Of a stretch of DNA of 37,345 bases, positions 7,736 through 15,365 are shown piece after piece. A program made the translations under genes and the position numbers. The stretch lies in assembly GCA_934504345.1 (NCBI GenBank), contig CAKSVR010000019.1, forward strand, positions 1 to 37,345, read 5' to 3'. The DNA is from an uncultured Agathobaculum sp. (lineage in GTDB: Bacteria > Bacillota > Clostridia > Oscillospirales > Butyricicoccaceae). The notes beneath the pieces are model-generated. The model ran no database searches. It was not told the origin of the DNA and worked only from the letters and a program-made list of their open reading frames with translations. Numbering within the stretch: position 1 is the stretch's first letter; every line of letters begins with the position of its first letter.

Positions 7736-8247
7736 AGCTGATCGGTTCGGTGATGGTATTCGGCTCGTGCGCGGCGCTGGGCCTGTCCGCGCGGCAGGAT
7801 CTGCGGCGCAGAGTGACGGCGGCGGATGCGATGCTGCTGGCACTCGGGCTCATCCGCAGCGAGATAGCGGGACGGCGCACGCCTCTGCCGGAGATCATCG
7901 GTCTGCTGGCGGAAAACGAGCAGCCGACCGTGCGGCGGGTGTTCCGCACTTTGCAGCGGCGGCTCCGGGAGCAGAACGGGCTGTCGCTGGGGTATCTGTG
8001 GCGCAGCACGCTGCGGGACTGCCGCGCACAGGTCGGACTGGGCACGCAGGAATGCGACATTCTGTGCGAGGCGGCGAACTACTTAGGGCGATACGATGCG
8101 GACGAGCAGCTGACCGGCCTGCAGCAGGTCGAGCGGCGGCTGACCGCCTCGCGCGAGGCGGCGCAGGAGGATTTGGCCAACCGCGGCAGCCTGTACCGCA
8201 CCTGCGGCATCGCGCTCGGTCTGCTGGTGATTCTGGTGCTCCTTTGA
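7729..8247 (+). CDS. spoIIIAB: Stage III sporulation protein AB
   Basis: A membrane-anchored component of the SpoIIIA complex with a fold related to GspF-type platform proteins. It has 172 residues. The start MLKLIGSVMVF at 7729 is chosen because GGGAGG lies just upstream; an upstream in-frame ATG (7714) overlaps that site. There is a hydrophobic segment at each end (about residues 1-18 and 155-172), with a helical, charged middle. The gene overlaps the end of spoIIIAA, and spoIIIAC follows 13 bases later. Confidence 0.9.
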   Translation: MLKLIGSVMVFGSCAALGLSARQDLRRRVTAADAMLLALGLIRSEIAGRRTPLPEIIGLLAENEQPTVRRVFRTLQRRLREQNGLSLGYLWRSTLRDCRAQVGLGTQECDILCEAANYLGRYDADEQLTGLQQVERRLTASREAAQEDLANRGSLYRTCGIALGLLVILVLL

Positions 8248-8260
8248 GCGGAGGAAAACG

Positions 8261-8455
8261 ATGGATGTTGATCTGATTTTCCGCATTGCGGCGGTAGGAA
8301 TTCTGGTGGCGGTGCTCGGACAGCTCCTGTCCCGCTCGGGCCGGGAGGAGCAGGCGCTGATGACGACACTGGCGGGTCTGATCGTGGTTTTGATGCTGAT
8401 CATCCAGGAGATCGACCGCCTGTTCACCATGATGAAGAATGTGTTTGGGTTTTGA
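8261..8455 (+). CDS. spoIIIAC: Stage III sporulation protein AC
   Basis: A 64-residue integral membrane protein with two predicted hydrophobic segments (about residues 3-24 and 33-53), ending FTMMKNVFGF. Length and sequence (MDVDLIFRIAAVGILVAVL) fit SpoIIIAC, a small channel-associated subunit. The ribosome site GCGGAGG precedes the ATG. The following gene, spoIIIAD, starts 2 bases after its stop. Confidence 0.93.
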   Translation: MDVDLIFRIAAVGILVAVLGQLLSRSGREEQALMTTLAGLIVVLMLIIQEIDRLFTMMKNVFGF

Positions 8456-8457
8456 GT

Positions 8458-8844
8458 ATGGAACTGGGATTGCTATGCGGCATTGTGCTGGCGGCGCTCA
8501 CGCTGTCGCTGGTGCTGAAAAAGGATGCGCCGGTCATTGCGTTCCTGCTGGTGCTGACGGCGGGCGTGATCTTGCTTTTGCGGGTGTTCAGCGCGGCGGG
8601 AAGTGCGGCGCAGCGCTTCTCCGGCCTGCTGGCCGAGTGCGGCCTCGAGTCGGCACTCTATCTGCCGGTGTGCAGGGCGGTGGGCGTGGCGGTCGTGGTG
8701 CGTATTGCGGCGGCGCTCTGCCGCGATGCGGGACAAAGTGCGCTTGCCGCCAAGGTGGAGATCGCCGGTGCGGTGCTGGCGCTGAGCGTGTGCCTGCCGC
8801 TGCTGACACAGGTGCTCGACCTTATCACGGGGTGGGCGATATGA
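8458..8844 (+). CDS. spoIIIAD: Stage III sporulation protein AD
   Basis: A 128-residue protein with about three or four hydrophobic helices, assigned by its position between AC and AE and its typical length. The start MELGLLCGIV at 8458 (ATG) is preferred over an in-frame TTG six bases earlier, because that TTG overlaps the spoIIIAC stop codon. It ends with QVLDLITGWAI and overlaps spoIIIAE by 4 bases (ATGA). Confidence 0.92.
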   Translation: MELGLLCGIVLAALTLSLVLKKDAPVIAFLLVLTAGVILLLRVFSAAGSAAQRFSGLLAECGLESALYLPVCRAVGVAVVVRIAAALCRDAGQSALAAKVEIAGAVLALSVCLPLLTQVLDLITGWAI

Positions 8845-9953
8845 GCGGACGAAAGCTGGCGCTGTGCGCGCTGCTGGTGCTCCTGCTGTGCCTGCCGTTC
8901 GCGCGTGCGGCGGTGAGCGCGGAGGACGTACATAACGTCGGCGGCGACAGCCTGACCGATGCCGTACCGGACAGCGCCCGGCAGTATCTTGACGGCGTTA
9001 CGCCTGAAAACGCGGACACGCTTGCCGATTCGGTGTCAAAGGTGCTGGAAAACATGGCTGCTGACAGTCAAAATGCCGTACAGACCGCCCTCGGCGGACT
9101 GCTCCGCGCGGCGGTCATCATCCTGCTGGCTGCCGCGGCGCGGGGCTTCTCCGCGGCGGCGGGCGGCGAGGCGAACGACTGGATCGACATGGCGGCGGCA
9201 CTCGGCTGTGCGGCGGTGCTTTTGCGGGATTTCACAGGCGTGCTGTCGCTCTGCCGCGACACGCTCGACCGCATCAGTATCTTTTCGGGCACGCTCCAGC
9301 CGGTGCTCGCCACCGTACTCGCGACCGGCGGCAATACGGCAACCGCAACGGTCTTACAGGCGGCGACCATGGTGGTGTTCGACCTTGTGATACGGCTGGT
9401 GAACGCGCTGCTCGTGCCGGCGGCGTGCGCGTATCTCGCCATCACGGCGGTGGATGCGGCGGCAGGGAACGGGATGCTGCGCGGCATCGCGGACGGGATA
9501 AGAGCGCTGACCTCGGGCGTGCTCAAACTCATTTTAACGCTGTTCACCGCATATCTTGCGATAGCGGGCGGTGTTTCCGGCAGCGTGGACCGCATGGCGC
9601 TCAAGACCGCCAAGCTGGCCGTGTCCGGCGCGGTGCCGGTGGTCGGCGGTGTCATTTCGGATGCGGCCGAAACCATGCTGTCCGGTGCGGCGCTGCTGCG
9701 CGGCTCGATCGGCATTTTCGGGATGCTGTGCGTGACGGCCATCTGCTTTGTGCCATTCGTCCGTGCGGGCGCGGGCTATCTGTGCTATAAGGCGGGCGCG
9801 GCGGTGCTCTCGCCGCTGTGCTCGGACGGACTGAAACGCTTTCTCGAAAACGTCGGCACGGGCTTCGGCCTGCTGCTCGGGATGCTGAGCACCTGCTGTA
9901 TGATCTTATTTCTCGAACTTGTGTATATGGTGGCGATGGTGAAACCGATATGA
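8841..9953 (+). CDS. spoIIIAE: Stage III sporulation protein AE
   Basis: A 370-residue polytopic membrane protein of the SpoIIIA channel. It begins with a signal-like segment (MSGRKLALCALLVLLLCLPF) that ends near Ala-Arg-Ala-Ala. A soluble extracytoplasmic stretch follows (to about residue 85), then roughly six to eight hydrophobic segments. The C-terminal half (GVISDAAETMLSGAALLRGS) is the most conserved part of the family. A longer reading frame opens upstream, but the start at 8841, overlapping the spoIIIAD stop by ATGA, gives the family's normal length. Confidence 0.93.
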   Translation: MSGRKLALCALLVLLLCLPFARAAVSAEDVHNVGGDSLTDAVPDSARQYLDGVTPENADTLADSVSKVLENMAADSQNAVQTALGGLLRAAVIILLAAAARGFSAAAGGEANDWIDMAAALGCAAVLLRDFTGVLSLCRDTLDRISIFSGTLQPVLATVLATGGNTATATVLQAATMVVFDLVIRLVNALLVPAACAYLAITAVDAAAGNGMLRGIADGIRALTSGVLKLILTLFTAYLAIAGGVSGSVDRMALKTAKLAVSGAVPVVGGVISDAAETMLSGAALLRGSIGIFGMLCVTAICFVPFVRAGAGYLCYKAGAAVLSPLCSDGLKRFLENVGTGFGLLLGMLSTCCMILFLELVYMVAMVKPI

Positions 9954-10426
9954 CTGAATTACTGCAAACGATCGTGCTGCGCGTGACGATAGCGGGCGCG
10001 GCTTCGGCGGTGGCGCTGAGGCTTGCGGGCGGCGGTGCACTGCGCGAGGTCATCCGCACAGCGGCGGGACTGCTCCTGCTGCTGGCGCTCTTACAGCCGC
10101 TCGCGGGTCTGCACCTGCTCTCGTGGCACTGGCCGGGGAGCATCACCCGGACCGACCTTGACGAGATGCAGGCGCACAATATGCAGACCACGATGAGTAC
10201 AGTCGCGGCGAGCATCGCCAAGGCGGTGCAGCAGCGCGCGGAGGAGGCGGGACTTGCCTGTACGGTGAATGTGGAGATGGCGAACGATGCGGACGGCCTG
10301 CTTCAGGTCGATAAGGTGACGGTGTATTACGACAGCGCGGACGAGAGCCGCCTGTCCGAGCTGCAAGACCTGCTCACCAAAGAGTGCGGCGTGCCCGCGG
10401 AACGACAGGAGCTGATACCGAGATGA
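9950..10426 (+). CDS. spoIIIAF: Stage III sporulation protein AF
   Basis: A 158-residue protein with two N-terminal hydrophobic segments (about residues 7-27 and 36-54), followed by a soluble ring-building-motif-like domain (about 90-155, containing VTVYYDSADESRLSEL). The start MTELLQTIVLRV is chosen because it overlaps the spoIIIAE stop by ATGA; the frame is open further upstream. It forms part of the basal SpoIIIA complex and overlaps spoIIIAG by 4 bases. Confidence 0.9.
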   Translation: MTELLQTIVLRVTIAGAASAVALRLAGGGALREVIRTAAGLLLLLALLQPLAGLHLLSWHWPGSITRTDLDEMQAHNMQTTMSTVAASIAKAVQQRAEEAGLACTVNVEMANDADGLLQVDKVTVYYDSADESRLSELQDLLTKECGVPAERQELIPR

Positions 10427-10965
10427 GATTACCGGATAACGAACAATGGAACGCCGCAAAGGAGCGATTCCTGCCGATATGGAAGAAATACCGCGCGGTG
10501 CTGGCGGTTTTGCTGGCAGGTGTGCTCCTGCTGGCCTCCGGACACGGCGGGAACGAACCCGCGCAGACGGCGAGTGCCGGCACTGCCGCCTCGCAGGAGT
10601 TCGATCTGAACGGCTTTCAGCAGGAATTACAGGCACAGCTGACCGCCATCGACGGCGCGGGCCGCGTGGCGCTCATGCTGTCGCTCGACCAGACCGAGGA
10701 GGCCGTCTACGCGGTCAACACCCGTCAGACGAGCGGGAGCGACAGCCGCAGTCTGGAGAGCGATGTCAGCGTGGTGTCCAACGGCAGTTACGGCGAAACG
10801 CCCGTGACGGTCAAGAGTGTTCTGCCGGTGTTCCGCGGCGCGGTGGTGCTGTGCGATGGTGCGGACGATGCATCTGTGCGGCTGGCGGTGACACAGGCGG
10901 TCGGTACGGTGTGCGGCATCGGCGCGGACAAAGTAACGGTTCTGAAAATGGCATCGGGTACATAA
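10423..10965 (+). CDS. spoIIIAG: Stage III sporulation protein AG
   Basis: A 180-residue channel-ring protein with a short cytoplasmic N terminus, one membrane helix (about residues 24-42, AVLAVLLAGVLLLA) and an extracellular ring-building domain. That domain includes GAGRVALMLSLDQTEEAVYA and the C-terminal GIGADKVTVLKM. In B. subtilis SpoIIIAG forms a large 30-subunit ring in the intermembrane space. The start at 10423 overlaps the spoIIIAF stop. Confidence 0.92.
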   Translation: MRLPDNEQWNAAKERFLPIWKKYRAVLAVLLAGVLLLASGHGGNEPAQTASAGTAASQEFDLNGFQQELQAQLTAIDGAGRVALMLSLDQTEEAVYAVNTRQTSGSDSRSLESDVSVVSNGSYGETPVTVKSVLPVFRGAVVLCDGADDASVRLAVTQAVGTVCGIGADKVTVLKMASGT

Positions 10966-10990
10966 ACAGTAGTACAAGGAGGGCATACGG

Positions 10991-11515
10991 ATGAAGAAGA
11001 TCAAAAAACGCGGAGCAGTATACGGCGTGATCGCGCTGCTGCTCTGCACGGCGGCTTACCTGAACTGGAGCTATGTGGATGCGCCCGAGGAGCTGCTCGC
11101 GGCGCAGCAGACCGATGCGGATACGGCCGCGCAGACCGATGCGGCGGCGGACACGCCGGAGAGCGATTATTTTGCATCCTCGCGGCTGACGCGCACACAG
11201 GCGCGGGACGAGGCGGTGAGCACGCTCAAGGAGCTCAGCGAGAGCGGCACCGCCGACCAGACCGCGAAAGAGGAGGCGGCGGCGCAGATCTCCGCGCTGG
11301 CGGATGATACGGTGGCTGAGGCGAATATCGAGAGTCTCATCCGCGCCAAGGGCTACGAGGATGCGGTCGTGATGCTCGGTGACGGGAGCGCGAACATCGT
11401 GGTCGCGCCGCCGGACGGCGGCCTGCAGGCCGAGGACGTTGCCGTTATCCGCGACATCGTCCTCTCGGAAACCGGCATGACAGCCGGGCAGATCAAGATC
11501 GTAGAAGCGTCTTAA
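10991..11515 (+). CDS. spoIIIAH: Stage III sporulation protein AH
   Basis: A 174-residue single-pass protein: positively charged N terminus MKKIKKR, a membrane helix (about residues 9-27), an acidic Ala/Asp-rich linker, then a YscJ/FliF-like ring-building domain. That domain is visible as ASSRLTRTQARDEAVSTLKEL and SANIVVAPPDGGLQAEDVAV. In Bacillus it binds forespore SpoIIQ to close the channel; Clostridia often use SpoIIQ analogues, and none is visible here. AAGGAGG precedes the ATG. It lies 25 bases after spoIIIAG and ends the operon. Confidence 0.93.
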   Translation: MKKIKKRGAVYGVIALLLCTAAYLNWSYVDAPEELLAAQQTDADTAAQTDAAADTPESDYFASSRLTRTQARDEAVSTLKELSESGTADQTAKEEAAAQISALADDTVAEANIESLIRAKGYEDAVVMLGDGSANIVVAPPDGGLQAEDVAVIRDIVLSETGMTAGQIKIVEAS

Positions 11516-11555
11516 TGAACAGTGTGTATTTTTACTTTTCTTTTTGAGCAAACTA

Positions 11556-11564
11556 TGTTATAAT
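11556..11564 (+). promoter_or_regulatory. Extended -10 promoter before the Asp23 gene
   Basis: TGTTATAAT is a perfect extended -10 element; no good -35 is visible. The start would be near 11571, exactly where the fold-back element begins, so that element would form the 5' leader of the downstream gene. Confidence 0.5.
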
Positions 11565-11570
11565 GCTCTT

Positions 11571-11731
11571 AGACAGCGCCGGATGATTGGGCAAGAGTGA
11601 TTTGTGAGCAAATTTTGGTCACTGATGCGGCGCGGTTCCGCAGTAATACTTTGTGTATTACAAGGGGCCGCAACAAAATCAGGGGACAAAATTTCCACAA
11701 AGCACCGCAGGCCAATTATGCGGGGGTGTCT
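11571..11731 (+). mobile_element. MITE-like fold-back element, copy 1
   Basis: A 161-base non-coding element with imperfect terminal inverted repeats: AGACAGCGCCGGATGATTGG against the complement of the right end, AGACACCCCCGCATAATTGG. It shares its inner sequence (caagagtgatttgtgagcaa, then a GTAATAC...GTATTAC hairpin and AAAATTTCC.CAAAGC) with copies at 16251 and 17177, all in the same orientation. No transposase is present, so mobility would depend on one encoded elsewhere. It ends only about 5 bases before the ribosome site of the next gene. Confidence 0.85.
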
Positions 11732-11752
11732 TAATAAAGGAGAGTGAGCACT

Positions 11753-12199
11753 ATGGCAGATCACAAGGAGTATTGGTCCACCGAAAGCGATCAGGGCTCT
11801 ATTCGCATCTCTGAGGACGTTGTAGCGTCGATCGCGGCGCTTTCCGCTTCGGAAACCAAGGGTGTCAGCGGCTTGTATTCCAGCCTGACGAGCGATATTG
11901 TCGGCTTTATCAGTAAGAAGAATTTGTCCAAGGGCGTTCGCATCGAGCTGGGCGACGATGATACCGTCAAGGTCGAGATCGGCTTCCTTGCGCTGTTCGG
12001 CTACAACATCTGCGATGTGGCGAAGGAAGTGCAGGAGCACGTTAAGGCCTCTATCGAGTCCATGACCGGTCTGCGCGTTGTCGAGATCAACGTACACGTT
12101 GGCGGCGTAACGTTCAAGCCGTCCGCACCGGCAGAAGAAAAGGCCGAGCCCGCACCGGCGGCATCGGCTGCGCCGGAAAATCCGGAGGAAGCAGAATAA
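11753..12199 (+). CDS. Asp23/Gls24 family envelope stress protein (DUF322)
   Basis: A 148-residue Asp23/DUF322 protein. The core is ISEDVVASIAALSASETKGV near the N terminus, then GVRIELGDDDTVKVEIGFLA and a final VVEINVHVGGVTF strand. The tail from about residue 125 is Ala/Pro/Glu-rich. The family is linked to cell-envelope stress in Firmicutes, and a member commonly precedes nusB in the OLE-containing gene order. The start ATG 11753 is chosen because AAGGAG ends 10 bases upstream; an in-frame GTG at 11744 is too close to it. A strong terminator follows. Confidence 0.9.
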   Translation: MADHKEYWSTESDQGSIRISEDVVASIAALSASETKGVSGLYSSLTSDIVGFISKKNLSKGVRIELGDDDTVKVEIGFLALFGYNICDVAKEVQEHVKASIESMTGLRVVEINVHVGGVTFKPSAPAEEKAEPAPAASAAPENPEEAE

Positions 12200-12207
12200 G
12201 TTCATCG

Positions 12208-12244
12208 ACCGGCACAGCTTTTCACGGGCTGTGCCGGTTTTTTT
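12208..12244 (+). terminator. Intrinsic terminator after the Asp23 gene
   Basis: A perfect 11-bp stem, ACCGGCACAGC / GCTGTGCCGGT, with a 9-base loop is followed by seven T. It separates the Asp23 transcript from nusB. Confidence 0.93.
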
Positions 12245-12265
12245 GCGGAAATTCTGCGGGCTGCC

Positions 12266-12294
12266 TTGCGTTTTGGACGAAAATAGGATAAAAT
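12266..12294 (+). promoter_or_regulatory. Probable sigma-A promoter for nusB and downstream genes
   Basis: TTGCGT, a 17-base spacer and TAAAAT lie in the AT-rich gap between the Asp23 terminator and nusB. The expected start is near 12301, giving a leader of about 48 nt. Confidence 0.55.
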
Positions 12295-12348
12295 AAAACA
12301 TACTGAATAATTGGCGAATTTTGCGTAAGATATAGGAGGTCCTGCCGC

Positions 12349-12828
12349 ATGAGTGTGATGAGCAGAACGAAAGCAAGAGAAATTGCACTGCACCTGATCT
12401 TTGAGATGGGGTTTCAGCAGTTTGAAGAGGAAAACCTGAACGAGCGGCTGGATGAGGAGATCATGGCCTCCATCAGCGGCGACATTGCCCTGTATGCGGG
12501 CAAGCTGAACGAGGAGCAGACCGCGTACATCCGCAGCGTTGTCAAGGGCGTGGCGAACGAGCTGCCGGTGCTCGATACCATCATCGAGGCCAACTCCAAG
12601 GGCTGGGCGCTGAGCCGCCTGTCCCATATGACCATCGCGGTGCTCCGTCTGGCGCTGTACGAGATGCGCGATGTGGACGATGTTCCGGTCGGCGTTGCCA
12701 TCAACGAGGCCGTAGAGCTCGCCAAGAAGTACGATACCGAGGAGGCCGCAGCCTTTATTAACGGCGTGCTCGGCGCGGCGGCGCGTGCGGAATTCCCGCA
12801 GGCCAAGCAGGAGAACGCCGATGCCTGA
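12349..12828 (+). CDS. nusB: Transcription antitermination factor NusB
   Basis: An RNA-binding all-helical protein that works with NusE (S10) in antitermination of rRNA operons. It has 159 residues. It begins SRTKAREIALHLIFEMGF, the usual NusB opening, and contains LSRLSHMTIAVLRLALYEMR and VPVGVAINEAVELAKKYD, the conserved C-terminal helices. AGGAGG lies 9 bases before the ATG. It overlaps the start of the next gene by 8 bases. Confidence 0.96.
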   Translation: MSVMSRTKAREIALHLIFEMGFQQFEEENLNERLDEEIMASISGDIALYAGKLNEEQTAYIRSVVKGVANELPVLDTIIEANSKGWALSRLSHMTIAVLRLALYEMRDVDDVPVGVAINEAVELAKKYDTEEAAAFINGVLGAAARAEFPQAKQENADA

Positions 12829-13765
12829 GCGCTTTCTGGGGATCGATACGTCCAATTACCGCACCTCGGCGGCTGTCTACAATGCGGAAACCGGTGAATG
12901 GGTCAACCGCGGCGGCCTGCTGACCGTGCCGGAGGGCGCGATCGGTCTGCGCCAGTCGGATGCGCTGTTCCAGCATACCGTGCGCCTGCATGAAAAAATC
13001 GAGGCTCTGCCGCAGGGAGAGGTGCGCGCCATCGGCGTCAGCACCCGTCCCCGCGCGGTGGAGGGCTCGTATATGCCGTGTTTTCTGGCAGGGGAGAGCG
13101 TCGCGCGGAGCGCGGCGCATTTGCTTTCCGTGCCGCTTTTCACCGTGTCCCATCAGCAGGGACATATCGCGGCGGCGGCGCTGTCGGCCGGCAAGCTGGA
13201 CCTGCTGGGCGGCGAATTTCTCGCGTGGCACCTGTCCGGCGGCACGAGTGAGCTGCTGCACGTTCGCTGCGGCGCGGACGGTCTGCCGGACTGCACCTGC
13301 ATCGGCGGCACGACCGACCTCGCGGCCGGTCAGCTGCTCGACCGGGCGGGCAGCCTGCTCGGTCTGCAATTCCCGTCCGGCGGCGCACTCGATGAGCTGG
13401 CGCTGACCGCAGAGCCGGAAAAAGGCTTCAAACCTAAGGTCAGCGACTGCAGATTTTCGCTCTCCGGGATGCAGAATCAGGTGGAGAACAGGTTCAAGAC
13501 CGCCGAACCGAAGCAGATGGCGCGGTTCGCGCTCGAAACCGTGGCAAATGCCGTCATCAAGGCGACCGAACAGGCGCGGGAGCAGTATCACTGCCCGATT
13601 CTGTGCGCCGGCGGCGTGATGGCAAGCAAGGTCATCCGCGCCCGCATGGATACGAGGTTCGGCGATGCGGTTTCGTTCGCAGAGCCCGTCCTTTCGGGCG
13701 ATAACGCCGTGGGCGTAGCAGTATTGGCAGCAAAACTTTTTAACAGAGTGGAGATTGGAGAGTGA
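12821..13765 (+). CDS. Kae1/TsaD-like ASKHA-fold protein (glycoprotease M22 family paralogue)
   Basis: A 314-residue relative of TsaD/Kae1, the enzyme of tRNA t6A formation. The N-terminal phosphate-binding loop FLGIDTSNYRTSAAVY is present, and the two metal-ligand histidines are kept as SHQQGH (His111, His115). LSGGTSELL corresponds to the nucleotide-binding SGG motif of TsaD, and CAGGVMASK and SGDNAVGVAVLA match its C-terminal motifs. Several invariant TsaD positions differ (for example LSGGTSEL for VSGGHTQL, and SGDN for CTDN), so it is probably a paralogue, not the t6A enzyme. The start ATG 12821 overlaps nusB. Its last codons fall inside an inverted repeat (13748-13841). Function is unassigned. 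Confidence 0.8.
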   Translation: MPERFLGIDTSNYRTSAAVYNAETGEWVNRGGLLTVPEGAIGLRQSDALFQHTVRLHEKIEALPQGEVRAIGVSTRPRAVEGSYMPCFLAGESVARSAAHLLSVPLFTVSHQQGHIAAAALSAGKLDLLGGEFLAWHLSGGTSELLHVRCGADGLPDCTCIGGTTDLAAGQLLDRAGSLLGLQFPSGGALDELALTAEPEKGFKPKVSDCRFSLSGMQNQVENRFKTAEPKQMARFALETVANAVIKATEQAREQYHCPILCAGGVMASKVIRARMDTRFGDAVSFAEPVLSGDNAVGVAVLAAKLFNRVEIGE

Positions 13766-13841
13766 AGAGTGAAGAGTTCGTTAAGGTGGACAAGGGTGCG
13801 ATACATTCTCTCCACTCTCAACTCTTCACTCTCCACTCTTT
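13748..13841. repeat. Purine-rich inverted repeat (GAGTGAAGAGT type)
   Basis: The left arm is a GGAGAGTGAAGAGT-containing purine run, the right arm its complement (AACTCTTCACTCTCCACTC), with a central loop of about 40 bases. It covers the last five or six codons and the stop of the Kae1-like gene and ends about 14 bases before xseA. It resembles small fold-back insertions; it could form a long hairpin in the mRNA between the two genes. Confidence 0.75.
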
Positions 13842-13855
13842 AAACAGGGTGGACT

Positions 13856-15148
13856 ATGGCAACAGTTTACACAGTATCCCAACTGAACAATGAGATAAAG
13901 GACCTTCTGGATGCCGTTCCCGGCTACCGCGGGCTTTTGGTGCAGGGTGAGATCTCCAACTACAAGGCGCACTCGTCCGGCCACCACTACATGACCCTCA
14001 AGGACAAGGATGCGGCCATCAACGCCGTGATGTTCCGCTCGGATGCGATGCGGCTCAAATTCCGCTTGCAGAACGGCATGAAAGTCATCGTCAAGGCGCG
14101 TGTCAGCTCGTTCCCGCGCACAGGCGCGGTGCAGCTGTATGTGTCCGAGATCATCCCGGACGGCGCGGGTGCGCTCAACCTTGCGTTCGAGCAGCTCAAG
14201 GCGAAATTACAGGCCGAGGGCTTATTCTCAGAGCGGTACAAGAAGCCCATCCCGTCCTGTCCGGACAGTATCGCGCTCGTAACCTCGCCGACCGGCGCGG
14301 CGGTGCGCGACATGATACGCATTCTCGGCCGCCGCTGGCCGCTGGCAAAGGTCGTGCTGTATCCGGCGCAGGTGCAGGGACAGGGCGCGGCGGAGAGCAT
14401 CGCGCGGGCCATCGCACTGGCGAACGCTGTCGGTGAGGCGGACGTCATCCTGTGCGGGCGCGGCGGCGGCTCGATGGAGGATCTGTGGGCGTTCAACGAG
14501 GAAGTGACCGCGCGGGCGATATTCGACTCCGGGATCCCGGTGATTTCGGCGGTCGGCCACGAGCCGGATGTCACCATCGCGGATTTTGTCGCTGACCTGC
14601 GTGCGCCTACGCCGTCCGGCGCGGCGGAGCTGGCTGTGCCCGACAGAAGCGAGTACGCGCTCACGTTACGCGCGCTGGACACCCGTCTGCACACGGCGGC
14701 GCACCGCAGGACCGAACAGCAGCGGAAAACACTTGCCGGTTTGCAGGAGCGGCTCGCGAACCGCACCCCGATGAAGTATATCGAGGAGAAGCGCCTGCTG
14801 CTGACCCAGACCGAGGAACGGCTGCATTCGGCCGTCCCGGCGCGGCTGGAAACCGAGCGGAACCGGCTGGACAATCTGCGGCAGCGGATGCTGTCGGCAG
14901 GGCAGAGCGGCCTGCACCGGCGCAGACTGCGCTTCACGCAGACCGTGGCGGCGCTCGATGCGATGAGCCCGCTGCGTGTGCTCGGGCGCGGCTATGCTGT
15001 GGCGACAAAGGGCGCGAAGCACACGGTCGTGACCGATGCGGCGGCGCTCAAGGCAGGGGACACTCTGCATATCAGGTTTGCGAAAGGCGCGGCGGACTGC
15101 CGCGTGACCGATACAATGGAGGAAGATCATGGCGGAAAGAACATTTGA
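13856..15148 (+). CDS. xseA: Exodeoxyribonuclease VII large subunit
   Basis: The catalytic subunit of ExoVII, which degrades single-stranded DNA from both ends. It has 430 residues. An N-terminal OB fold (about residues 5-100, LLVQGEISNYKAHSSGHHY) is followed by the catalytic domain with CGRGGGSMEDLWAFN and SAVGHEPDVTIADFVADLRA. Next come a long coiled-coil region (about 255-370) and a short C-terminal domain (VLGRGYAVATKG) that binds the small subunit. It overlaps xseB by 20 bases, indicating coupled translation. Confidence 0.96.
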   Translation: MATVYTVSQLNNEIKDLLDAVPGYRGLLVQGEISNYKAHSSGHHYMTLKDKDAAINAVMFRSDAMRLKFRLQNGMKVIVKARVSSFPRTGAVQLYVSEIIPDGAGALNLAFEQLKAKLQAEGLFSERYKKPIPSCPDSIALVTSPTGAAVRDMIRILGRRWPLAKVVLYPAQVQGQGAAESIARAIALANAVGEADVILCGRGGGSMEDLWAFNEEVTARAIFDSGIPVISAVGHEPDVTIADFVADLRAPTPSGAAELAVPDRSEYALTLRALDTRLHTAAHRRTEQQRKTLAGLQERLANRTPMKYIEEKRLLLTQTEERLHSAVPARLETERNRLDNLRQRMLSAGQSGLHRRRLRFTQTVAALDAMSPLRVLGRGYAVATKGAKHTVVTDAAALKAGDTLHIRFAKGAADCRVTDTMEEDHGGKNI

Positions 15149-15365
15149 AAGCCAGATGGCGCGTTTGGAGGAAATTGTCCGTCTGCTCGAGCGCGGCGAA
15201 GCGCCGCTTGCCGAGAGCATGAAGCTGTTCGAGGAGGGCACCAGGCTGTCCGCCTCGCTCGGCAAGCTGCTGGACAAGGCCGAGCAGAAAGTGACCGTCA
15301 TGCAGGAAAATATGCAGGGCGAACTGGTGGAGCAGCCGTTTGCGGCAGAGGAGGAAGCAAAATGA
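15129..15365 (+). CDS. xseB: Exodeoxyribonuclease VII small subunit
   Basis: A 78-residue helical-hairpin protein that coats the coiled coil of XseA. The sequence ERTFESQMARLEEIVRLLE and GEAPLAESMKLFEEGTRL is characteristic of the family. It begins inside the end of xseA and overlaps ispA by 4 bases (ATGA). Confidence 0.95.
   Translation: MAERTFESQMARLEEIVRLLERGEAPLAESMKLFEEGTRLSASLGKLLDKAEQKVTVMQENMQGELVEQPFAAEEEAK

Noticed and set aside
12821..13765. Canonical tsaD
   Set aside because: Key TsaD signatures differ (SGGTSEL, SGDN), and the location with nusB/xseA is that of a paralogue; kept as TsaD-like only.
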